The notes beneath the pieces are model-generated. The model made no database searches, was not told where the DNA came from, and worked only from the letters and a program-made list of their open reading frames with translations. A stretch of 8,925 nucleotides of DNA from Prevotellaceae bacterium (GTDB lineage Bacteria > Bacteroidota > Bacteroidia > Bacteroidales > UBA932), in assembly GCA_031258755.1 (NCBI GenBank), contig JAIRMK010000200.1:1-8925 (forward strand). The letters are read 5' to 3'. Below, in pieces: positions 1 to 6,154 of this stretch. Position 1 is the first letter of the stretch. Each line of letters starts with the position of its first letter. The position numbers were made by a program, and so were the translations under genes.

Positions 1-11
1 TATAGCAAGGT

Positions 12-722
12 CTAAGCATGGCTGTTTCTGCGGAACTCGGCGCAGGCGATGGCGGCGCTCGTCGCGACGTTGAGCGACTCGCTGCCGCTGCGCCACGGCG
101 GATACGACGGGATGTGCAACTGCGCCGTGAGCTGTGCCGACACGTCGGGCGAGATGCCGCGTCCTTCGCTGCCCAGCACCACCACCGCCTGCTGCGGCAG
201 CGCCCGGGTGTAGATGTTGTCGCCGTGCAGCGTGGCGCCGTACACGGGGACGCTGTGGGCGGCGTCGCGCAGGAAGTCGGGCAGGGCGGTGTAGTGCACC
301 TGTACCCTGAAGATGGCGCCCATCGTGGCTTGCACCACTTTGGGGTTGTAGCAGTCGGCCGTGTCGGGCGAGCATACGAGGTGCCCGATGCCGAACCAGT
401 CGGCCACCCGGATGATGGCGCCCAGGTTGCCGGGGTCTTGCACGCCGTCGAGCGCGAGCACGAGGTCGTGGAACAGCGCGGGCGGGTCGAGCCGGTACGC
501 CGGCTGCTCCACCAGCGCAAGGACTTCCGGCGGGGTTTTGAACTGGCTGATTTTTCTCATCTCCGCCGGCGTCAGCGCCTCATATACCTTGCGGACAACG
601 AAGGACGAACGTTGCGCTTCGGCCACCATCTTCGCGCCTTCCACGACGAAAAGACGGTGCCGGTCGCGGTATTTTTTGTGCGCCAGTGAGGTGATTAGTG
701 ATATGTCGTTTCGTGAAATCAA
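12..722 (-). CDS. TrmH/SpoU-family RNA 2'-O-methyltransferase
   Basis: A 236-residue protein of the SpoU/TrmH (SPOUT, trefoil-knot) class, which transfers methyl from SAM to a ribose 2'-OH in rRNA or tRNA. An N-terminal substrate-binding region (about 1-75, with KKYRDRHRLFVVEG near 16-29) precedes the SPOUT domain. All three family motifs are visible: motif 1 around QDPGNLGAIIR (95-105), motif 2 VVLGSEGRGI (181-190), and motif 3 from IPSY (204) through SESLNVATSAA (214-224). Asn99 and Arg105 are the expected conserved residues. The start codon is TTG at 722-720: an in-frame stop, which is also the stop of the upstream gene, lies at 734-732, and the protein aligns with family N-termini from that codon. 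It follows the RluA-type gene by 9 nt, so the two RNA-modification genes are probably co-transcribed. The exact RNA target (RlmB-like, TrmH-like or other) cannot be told from the sequence. Confidence 0.93.
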   Translation of the reverse strand: MISRNDISLITSLAHKKYRDRHRLFVVEGAKMVAEAQRSSFVVRKVYEALTPAEMRKISQFKTPPEVLALVEQPAYRLDPPALFHDLVLALDGVQDPGNLGAIIRVADWFGIGHLVCSPDTADCYNPKVVQATMGAIFRVQVHYTALPDFLRDAAHSVPVYGATLHGDNIYTRALPQQAVVVLGSEGRGISPDVSAQLTAQLHIPSYPPWRSGSESLNVATSAAIACAEFRRNSHA

Positions 723-731
723 CGGTTGGGG

Positions 732-1418
732 TTATTGTGTCATTTGGTTTTCGAACCACTGCCACAGCGTGTCGGGCGGTGTGGGCGCCACTATGGCGAG
801 CTTTTCCTTCTTCACCGGATGCACGAACTCGACGGCGCGCGCATGAAGCGAGACGCTGCCGTCGGCGTTGGAACGCGGGGCGCCGTATTTTAAGTCGCCC
901 TTGATGGGACACCCAATCGCCGCCAGCTGGCACCGGATTTGATGATGCCGGCCGGTGAACAGCAGCACTTCGAGCAAATGGTATTGCCCGGAGCTGCACA
1001 ACAGGGTGTATTGCAGTCGCGCTTCCTTAGCGCCGGAACGGGTTTCGTCGGTAACGAAACTTTTGTTCAGCTTCTCGTTCCGTCCCAGGTAATGCGTGAG
1101 CATGGCGCTGTCGGGCGTCGGACGCTGCTTTACCACCGCCCAGTAGGTCTTGTGTATGTCGTTATTGCGGAACAGCTCGTTCAGCCGCTCCAGCGCCTTG
1201 CTTGTCTTTGCGAACAGCGCCACGCCGCTCACCGGCCGGTCGAGACGGTGCGGCACGCCCAGAAACACGTTGCCGGGCTTTCCGTCACGCGCTTTGATGA
1301 ATTGCTTCAGCAGTTCACTTAGCGGCGTGTCGCCAGTTTTGTCGCCCTGCACAATCTCGCCCGCCCGTTTATTCACCGCCAGGATGTGGTTGTCTTCGTA
1401 AAGTAGATTTTCAGACAT
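732..1418 (-). CDS. RluA-family RNA pseudouridine synthase
   Basis: A 228-residue pseudouridine synthase that isomerises uridine in rRNA or tRNA. The catalytic motif PHRLDRPVSG is at 56-65, with the nucleophilic aspartate at Asp60. Further family signatures are the HKTYWAVV segment (89-96), TGRHHQIRCQL (155-165), the GDLKYGA stretch (174-180) and the closing LHARAVEFVHPV (191-202). There is no N-terminal S4 RNA-binding domain, so this is the short, single-domain form common in Bacteroidota rather than an RluC/RluD-like protein. The ATG at 1418-1416 fits family N-termini (LLYEDNHILAVNK). It is the first gene of a two-gene unit with the TrmH-like methyltransferase and is separated from panB by 317 bp of palindromic spacer, so it probably has its own promoter, though I see no clean -7 box. 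Substrate position is unknown. Confidence 0.94.
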   Translation of the reverse strand: MSENLLYEDNHILAVNKRAGEIVQGDKTGDTPLSELLKQFIKARDGKPGNVFLGVPHRLDRPVSGVALFAKTSKALERLNELFRNNDIHKTYWAVVKQRPTPDSAMLTHYLGRNEKLNKSFVTDETRSGAKEARLQYTLLCSSGQYHLLEVLLFTGRHHQIRCQLAAIGCPIKGDLKYGAPRSNADGSVSLHARAVEFVHPVKKEKLAIVAPTPPDTLWQWFENQMTQ

Positions 1419-1500
1419 GAGACAAATTCTTAATTCATAACTTTTAACTCATTGTTTCCGTTCCGCGCGGATGGCCGCCATCACCTTTTATCTCGCCGGC

Positions 1501-1640
1501 AACCCGCGCGGGTTTCCCATCGCACCTTCCCACCCGGGGTGGCGGCGCTGCGCGCCTTACCCTCATCCCCGGGTTGCGTGTCGCTACGCGCCACTGACCC
1601 GGGGTTATTCACAGTGTTGCCCTCCGGGCAACAAACGCCA
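1501..1640. repeat. GC-rich palindromic intergenic element
   Basis: Part of the 317-bp panB/RluA-type spacer. It begins with a perfect 14-bp palindrome, aacccgcgcgggtt (1501-1514). It also contains a 5-bp hairpin (ccacc 1530-1534 with ggtgg 1538-1542) and a hairpin with an 8-bp perfect stem and 3-nt loop (tgttgccc 1615-1622 with gggcaaca 1626-1633). The 9-mer acccggggt occurs at both 1532-1540 and 1597-1605. The reading frames through it are low-complexity and Pro/Arg-rich, and they resemble no protein I trust. The density of self-complementary units suggests a dispersed REP-like element rather than a gene; dispersal is inferred, since only one copy lies in the window. The 80 bases before it (1419-1500) show nothing clear. 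Confidence 0.55.
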
Positions 1641-1658
1641 CATCATACATCTTAACGG

Positions 1659-1728
1659 CCTCCCCCCAGCCCCTTCCAAAGGAGGGGGAGTCTTGCTCCC
1701 TCCCCTTGGGGGAGGGTTGGGGTGGGGC
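1659..1728. repeat. C-run/G-run imperfect inverted repeat downstream of panB
   Basis: The left arm (about 1659-1690, rich in C runs, containing agccccttccaaaggaggg) and the right arm (about 1696-1728, containing tccccttgggggagggttgg) pair as an imperfect inverted repeat around a short tcttg loop. It could fold into a long, GC-rich hairpin on either strand. It begins about 8 nt past the panB stop, so in panB mRNA it would form a strong 3' stem, but it lacks the T-tract of an intrinsic terminator. Very similar CCTCCCC...GGGGAGG spacers recur between genes in many Bacteroidota genomes, as I remember them, so I call it a dispersed repeat. That identity is recall rather than a search result. Confidence 0.65.
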
Positions 1729-1735
1729 TTCATAA

Positions 1736-2551
1736 TTAGTACTGTTCTTTCTCGTTTGGGAAGTCGCCCGATTTCACGTCCTTCACGTAGTGCCGGAAGG
1801 CCTTTTGCATCTCGTCGCTGAGGTTGGCGTAGCGTCGCAGGAAGCGTGGCGAGAACTCCCGGTTCAGCCCCAGCATGTCGTGAGTCACCAGCACTTGCCC
1901 GTCGGTGAAGCGTCCGGCGCCGATGCCGATAATCGGGATTTTCAGCTCGTCGGACACCCGTTTGCCAAGCAGTGCGGGAATTTTCTCGAGCACAATGGCG
2001 AAACAGCCCGCCTCTTCAAGCAAGTGCGCGTCTTCAATCAATCGTGTGGCTTCAATTTCATCTTTCGCGCGAACAGAATACGTGCCGAATTTCAAAATCG
2101 ACTGCGGCGTTAAACCCAAGTGCCCCATCACCGGAATGCCGGCCGACAGTATGCGCTGCACCGACTCAATCACCTCCTTGCCGCCTTCGAGTTTCACGGC
2201 GTCGGCTTCGCTTTCCTTCATCAGGCGGATGGCCGAATGTACGGCCTCCTTCGAGTTCCCCTGATAGGTGCCGAAGGGCATGTCGACCACCACCATTGGG
2301 TTTTTCACCGCCCGCACCACACTTTTCGCGTGATAAATCATCTGGTCGAGCGTAATGGGGAGCGTGGTTTCGTGGCCGGCCATCACGTTGGCGGCCGAGT
2401 CGCCCACCAGCATAATGTCCACGCCCGCCGTGTCCATGATGCACGCCATCGTGTAGTCATACACCGTAAGCATCGCAATCTTCTCGCCGCGCTGCTTCAT
2501 CTCGGCTAACAAATGGGTGGTAACCACCCGCTTTTTTCCTTCTACTGACAT
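1736..2551 (-). CDS. panB: 3-methyl-2-oxobutanoate hydroxymethyltransferase (PanB)
   Basis: First committed enzyme of pantothenate (coenzyme A) synthesis: it transfers the one-carbon unit of 5,10-methylene-tetrahydrofolate to 2-oxoisovalerate, giving ketopantoate, in the cytoplasm. The reading frame shows the full (beta/alpha)8 family pattern. Numbered from the chosen start, the expected metal and substrate residues are Asp51 (LVGDSAANVMAG), Asp90 (VVVDMPFGTYQGNS), Lys120 and Glu122 (VKLEGG), and His144 (MGHLGLTPQS). The catalytic Glu189 lies in VLEKIP, and GIGAG follows near 209-213. The end, DFPNEKEQY, is the usual Bacteroidales C-terminus. I chose ATG 2551-2549 (271 residues, MSVEGKK) over the upstream ATG at 2569, because the extra six residues are not family-like and a -7 promoter box ends only 3 bases upstream of that codon. 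It is transcribed divergently from dnaK; no panC or panD is in the window. Confidence 0.96.
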   Translation of the reverse strand: MSVEGKKRVVTTHLLAEMKQRGEKIAMLTVYDYTMACIMDTAGVDIMLVGDSAANVMAGHETTLPITLDQMIYHAKSVVRAVKNPMVVVDMPFGTYQGNSKEAVHSAIRLMKESEADAVKLEGGKEVIESVQRILSAGIPVMGHLGLTPQSILKFGTYSVRAKDEIEATRLIEDAHLLEEAGCFAIVLEKIPALLGKRVSDELKIPIIGIGAGRFTDGQVLVTHDMLGLNREFSPRFLRRYANLSDEMQKAFRHYVKDVKSGDFPNEKEQY

Positions 2552-2571
2552 AAAATAAAGTTTAAACACCG

Positions 2572-2579
2572 CAAAGGTA
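2572..2579 (-). promoter_or_regulatory. panB: Bacteroides-type -7 box for panB
   Basis: On the minus strand this reads TACCTTTG, a perfect match to the Bacteroidota -7 consensus TAnnTTTG. Exactly 20 nt separate it from the panB ATG at 2551, implying a leader of only about 15 nt. No convincing -33 TTTG element is visible. The position argues against translation starting at the upstream ATG at 2569. Confidence 0.6.
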
Positions 2580-2629
2580 TAAAAAAGTTGGGAAGTAAGC
2601 GACGTGCCATTTTGTCACATTTTTGGCTT

Positions 2630-2644
2630 TGGCACAGGGTTTGT
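2630..2644 (+). promoter_or_regulatory. Candidate sigma-54-like -24/-12 site upstream of dnaK
   Basis: The 15 bases TGGCAC-agggt-TTGT resemble the RpoN promoter (TGGCAC-N5-TTGC), with the -24 GG intact and the -12 C replaced by T. It lies 30 nt before the dnaK ATG, a suitable promoter distance. A competing weak housekeeping -7 box, CATTTTTG (one mismatch to TAnnTTTG), is at 2618-2625. No CIRCE inverted repeat is present. Which element drives dnaK cannot be decided here. Confidence 0.35.
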
Positions 2645-2674
2645 GAGAATGTTCTGTAAAAAAGGAATAAAATT

Positions 2675-4630
2675 ATGGGAAAAATTATTGGTATTGACTT
2701 AGGTACAACGAACTCGTGCGTAGCCGTGATGGAAGGGAATGAGCCGGTTGTGATTATCAATAGCGAAGGAAAACGTACTACGCCTTCGGTAGTGGCATTC
2801 GCCGATAACGGCGAACGCAAAATCGGCGACCCCGCAAAGCGTCAGGCTATCACAAACCCGCATAAGACGGTGTTCTCTATCAAGCGCTTTATGGGCGAAA
2901 CGTACGACAAGACGGAAAAGGAGGCCACGCGCATACCTTATAAAGTGGTGCGCGGCGACAATAACACCCCGCGCGTGGACATCGACGGACGACTGTATAC
3001 GCCGCAGGAAATATCGGCTATGGTGTTGCAGAAAATGAAGAAGACGGCCGAGGATTTCCTGGGTCAGGAGGTCACCGAAGCGGTGATTACGGTGCCCGCG
3101 TACTTCAGCGACTCGCAACGGCAAGCCACGAAGGAGGCCGGCGAAATTTCAGGACTCACCGTGAAACGTATTATCAACGAGCCTACGGCGGCCGCGCTGG
3201 CCTACGGCCTCGACAAGCAGCATAAGGACTCGAAGGTGGCGGTGTTCGACTTGGGCGGCGGTACGTTCGACATCTCTATCCTCGAACTGGGCGACGGCGT
3301 GTTTGAGGTGAAATCGACCAACGGCGACACGCACCTCGGCGGCGACGACTTCGACCACATGCTCATCGACTGGCTGGCCGACGAATTTAAGAGCGAGAAC
3401 AGCGGCCTCGACCTCCGCAAAGACCCTATGGCGCTGCAACGCCTGAAGGAAGCGGCCGAGAAGGCGAAAATAGAACTGTCGAGCCAGACGTCCACCGAAA
3501 TCAACCTGCCCTACATCATGCCGGTTGACGGCGTGCCGAAACACTTAGTGAAAACGCTGACCCGCGCGAAATTCGAGCAACTGTGCGACAGCTTGATTCA
3601 ACGCTGCGTGGAACCGTGCAACAAGGCGCTCGCCGACGCTAAACTTACCGCGTCGCAAATTGACGAGGTGATTCTCGTGGGCGGCTCAACGCGCATCCCG
3701 GCTATTCAAGCGCTGGTGGAGAAGATATTCGGCAAAGCGCCGGGCAAGGGTGTAAACCCGGATGAAGTGGTGGCGGTAGGCGCGGCCATACAGGGCGGCG
3801 TGCTCGCCGGCGACGTGAAAGACGTGCTGCTGCTCGACGTAACGCCGCTGTCGCTGGGCATCGAAACCATGGGCGGCGTGATGACGAAGCTCATCGAGTC
3901 GAACACGACTATTCCCACGAAGAAGAGCGAGGTGTTCAGCACGGCCAGCGACAGTCAGCCGTCGGTGGAAATCCACGTGCTGCAAGGCGAGCGGCCGATG
4001 GCACGCGACAACAAGACCATCGGGCGGTTCCACCTTGACGGCATACCGCCTGCACCTCGCGGCGTGCCACAAATCGAAGTCACGTTCGACATCGACGCCA
4101 ACGGCATCCTGAACGTGTCGGCGAAAGACAAAGGCACGGGCAAAGAACAGAAGATACGCATCGAAGCCTCGTCGGGTCTCACCGACAGCGAAATCAAACG
4201 CATGCGCGACGAAGCCAAAGCCAACGAGGAGGCCGACAAGCGCGAACGCGAAAAAATCGACAAAATCAACGCGGCCGACAGCATGGCTTTCCAGACGGAA
4301 AAGCAACTGAAGGAGTATGGCGACAAGATTCCGCTCGACAAGCGGACGGCGATTGAAGCGGCGCTATCCAAGCTGAAAGACGCCCACAAGGCGCAGGACG
4401 TGGCCGCCATCGACGCCGCCATGAAGGAAATCAACGACGCCTGGCAAGCGGCATCGCAGGACATCTACAATGCCACGCAGGCGCAGGGTGGCGCCGCCAA
4501 TCCGTTCGGCGGAGCAGCCGACCCGTTCGCGCAGGCCGCCGCGAACGCCAATGCCAACGCCGGCAACGGCAGCGCGCAGGGCGGTCAGGACAACGAAGTG
4601 AAAGATGTGGACTTCGAGGAAGTGAAGTAA
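2675..4630 (+). CDS. dnaK: Molecular chaperone DnaK (Hsp70)
   Basis: A complete 651-residue Hsp70, an ATP-driven chaperone that works with DnaJ and GrpE in the cytoplasm. The N-terminal ATPase domain carries phosphate-1 (GIDLGTTNS, 6-14), the long TNGDTHLGGDDFDHML segment (215-230), phosphate-2 (FDLGGGTFDIS, 191-201) and the adenosine motif (ILVGGSTRIP, 333-342). The interdomain linker region DVLLLDVTPLSLG (383-395) leads into the substrate-binding domain (to about 500), then the helical lid and a flexible Gly/Ala/Asn/Gln-rich tail. The tail ends in DVDFEEVK, the usual bacterial DnaK ending. Length and motifs are fully normal. The ATG at 2675 is preceded by the purine stretch aaaaaaggaa (2658-2667). 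The gene stands alone, divergent from panB, with an intrinsic terminator after it and no dnaJ or grpE adjacent. Codon use is GC-rich like the left flank and unlike the genes downstream. Confidence 0.98.
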   Translation: MGKIIGIDLGTTNSCVAVMEGNEPVVIINSEGKRTTPSVVAFADNGERKIGDPAKRQAITNPHKTVFSIKRFMGETYDKTEKEATRIPYKVVRGDNNTPRVDIDGRLYTPQEISAMVLQKMKKTAEDFLGQEVTEAVITVPAYFSDSQRQATKEAGEISGLTVKRIINEPTAAALAYGLDKQHKDSKVAVFDLGGGTFDISILELGDGVFEVKSTNGDTHLGGDDFDHMLIDWLADEFKSENSGLDLRKDPMALQRLKEAAEKAKIELSSQTSTEINLPYIMPVDGVPKHLVKTLTRAKFEQLCDSLIQRCVEPCNKALADAKLTASQIDEVILVGGSTRIPAIQALVEKIFGKAPGKGVNPDEVVAVGAAIQGGVLAGDVKDVLLLDVTPLSLGIETMGGVMTKLIESNTTIPTKKSEVFSTASDSQPSVEIHVLQGERPMARDNKTIGRFHLDGIPPAPRGVPQIEVTFDIDANGILNVSAKDKGTGKEQKIRIEASSGLTDSEIKRMRDEAKANEEADKREREKIDKINAADSMAFQTEKQLKEYGDKIPLDKRTAIEAALSKLKDAHKAQDVAAIDAAMKEINDAWQAASQDIYNATQAQGGAANPFGGAADPFAQAAANANANAGNGSAQGGQDNEVKDVDFEEVK

Positions 4631-4651
4631 CTACAGTTGCGAATTATAAAG

Positions 4652-4685
4652 AAGGCGGTAAATCGAAAGTTTGCCGCCTTTTTTT
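4652..4685 (+). terminator. Rho-independent terminator of dnaK
   Basis: An 11-bp stem (4652-4662 aaggcggtaaa with 4670-4680 tttgccgcctt, one G-U pair) encloses a 7-nt loop and runs into seven Ts (4679-4685). It starts 21 nt after the dnaK stop and separates dnaK from the AT-rich cassette. Confidence 0.92.
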
Positions 4686-4744
4686 ATTGATGAATATTTT
4701 TCGATTTATATACCGTTTTCTCATGGACTTACGAGAAAAAGTTG

Positions 4745-4752
4745 TATCTTTG
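4745..4752 (+). promoter_or_regulatory. Bacteroides-type -7 box, distal, upstream of the cassette
   Basis: TATCTTTG is a perfect TAnnTTTG match, preceded by the A-rich stretch gagaaaaagttg. A transcript starting near 4759 would have a leader of about 180 nt before the methyltransferase ATG. That leader holds a 10-bp palindrome (caattaattg) but no convincing ORF, and no -33 box is clear. It could be a second cassette promoter or the remnant of the promoter of a host gene displaced by the cassette. Confidence 0.45.
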
Positions 4753-4908
4753 TGCCTGATCAACAATTAATTGAATTGACGAGTTCGTGGCCCACAAAAT
4801 TAAACGTGAGGGCAAAAATAAGGCAGCGATTCCTTTTTTCCAAAGTTGCTCATAAATATTTGCCTCCCTAATTTTTATCCGTCTGTGTGTAAATTAAAAA
4901 TTTTCATG

Positions 4909-4916
4909 TAAATTTG
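4909..4916 (+). promoter_or_regulatory. Bacteroides-type -7 box, proximal to the methyltransferase
   Basis: TAAATTTG matches TAnnTTTG exactly and ends 20 nt before the ATG at 4937, the same spacing as at panB. The surroundings are very AT-rich, so a chance match is more likely than at panB. It is the best-placed promoter for the three-gene unit. No clean -33 TTTG is seen. Confidence 0.5.
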
Positions 4917-4936
4917 CAGAAATCATTTTGAGTTAA

Positions 4937-6154
4937 ATGGGCAATTTACAGAATATAAGCCATATATATAGAGGGCTACTTAAAAACAGTCGGGCATTTG
5001 CCTCTTTCAGAGAGATAGAATTGGATATTGTATATTCTGATTTATCTAAATACATATCGTATGATGAATTTATTTTAGACCCAATGAGCGGATATGGTGG
5101 AGGTATGGTATTTTTGGGAGGAAAAGGATATAAAACAACAAATATAGAACTTAATCCACCAGCATATTTTTGGCAGCTTCTTATTAACCCACAAAATACG
5201 CAGTCTATAATTAAAATTATAAAGAAGTTACTGAATAAAAAGATAGAATTACCAAAAATCAATGAGACATTTTCTTTAACTGATAATTTATTTTCTGATA
5301 TTGCAATAAATCACATAAAATTATTATTTTCAATAATTTATGAAATCTCGAATAAAAACAAAATATTATCTATCTCACTGTTATTACCATTTGTTTCAAG
5401 ATTTGCAAATTATGTCAAAAGCCCAACTAACATTACCCATTTCAAACAAGGCGGACTTTGCAGTTATTTAGGCTGGGAACAAGATTTTCATTCATATTTG
5501 GAATTTCTAAGTAATCGCCTTTCAAAGGATTATATTTCATATAAACAACAAGAACATAAGAATATACTTGCGGATATTTTTCAAGTAAAGTTGTCTGAAA
5601 AATATAGAACTTTTGTAACCTCGCCACCGTATCCTAATTATAGAGATTATTCGAAATTATTCAAAATAGAAAATTATGTACTTGATAATATCATTTTGAA
5701 TAATAATACTAATTTTGAAATGATGATTGGCTCAAATAATGTGAGCGGAAAAACATTTGGCACGATACAATCAGAAAAAGCCAATCTGTTTCTGACGGAA
5801 TTATTAGCTAAAGCAGAAAAACTGAAAGTAAAAAATAAAAAATCGTGCAGTGATATAAAAACATATTATCACCCATATTTTGCTCAATATTTTTACAATA
5901 TTCAAGAAGCATATCGCAAATTAGATTCGATGCTTACGAATAATTCCATTGGATATATAGTAGTAAATGATAATATAACTCGAGATATTATAGTGCCCGT
6001 TGGTGCTTCCATTTGCGATATTTTCAATAGTATGGGATATGAATCCAAAGATTTGGACACTTCTCAAATCAGCCACTATGGAAATATCGGTCGGTCGGCA
6101 ACGAGAATGAACTCTAAACATACAAGACATATTTTAAAAGTATGGAAACAGTAA
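4937..6154 (+). CDS. SPPY-motif SAM-dependent methyltransferase (putative DNA amino-methyltransferase)
   Basis: A 405-residue protein with the two hallmark motifs of amino-methyltransferases. Motif I, ILDPMSGYGGG (46-56), binds SAM and is followed by an acidic residue of motif II type (Glu71, NIELNPP). The catalytic motif IV is TSPPYPNYRDY (228-238). A late strand, IGYIVVNDN (338-346), fits the end of the Rossmann fold. Motif I comes before motif IV with about 170 residues between them, where a target-recognition region could sit; this resembles the alpha-type order. SPPY is typical of N4-cytosine and some N6-adenine DNA methyltransferases, so the product is probably N4-methylcytosine or N6-methyladenine, though RNA methylation is not excluded. 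The ATG at 4937 is directly preceded by an in-frame TAA, so no longer start exists. The gene is AT-rich and opens a tight three-gene unit; its last 13 nt overlap the radical SAM gene. Confidence 0.82.
   Translation: MGNLQNISHIYRGLLKNSRAFASFREIELDIVYSDLSKYISYDEFILDPMSGYGGGMVFLGGKGYKTTNIELNPPAYFWQLLINPQNTQSIIKIIKKLLNKKIELPKINETFSLTDNLFSDIAINHIKLLFSIIYEISNKNKILSISLLLPFVSRFANYVKSPTNITHFKQGGLCSYLGWEQDFHSYLEFLSNRLSKDYISYKQQEHKNILADIFQVKLSEKYRTFVTSPPYPNYRDYSKLFKIENYVLDNIILNNNTNFEMMIGSNNVSGKTFGTIQSEKANLFLTELLAKAEKLKVKNKKSCSDIKTYYHPYFAQYFYNIQEAYRKLDSMLTNNSIGYIVVNDNITRDIIVPVGASICDIFNSMGYESKDLDTSQISHYGNIGRSATRMNSKHTRHILKVWKQ

Noticed and set aside
18..689. 223-residue plus-strand ORF opposite the TrmH-like gene
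   Set aside because: It is Arg/Val/His-rich shadow sequence; the minus-strand frame has all three SPOUT motifs.
1471..1821. 116-residue ORF through the panB/RluA-type spacer
   Set aside because: It is translated palindromic repeat, Pro/Arg/Gly-rich, and runs into the panB coding region on the other strand.
3686..4306. Long antisense ORFs across dnaK, including this 206-residue one
   Set aside because: They are by-products of GC-rich codon use in a certain dnaK gene; the translations are low-complexity and show no family motifs.
4671..4871. 66-residue ORF between dnaK and the cassette
   Set aside because: Its ATG would arise inside the dnaK terminator region and the sequence shows no domain or conserved pattern.
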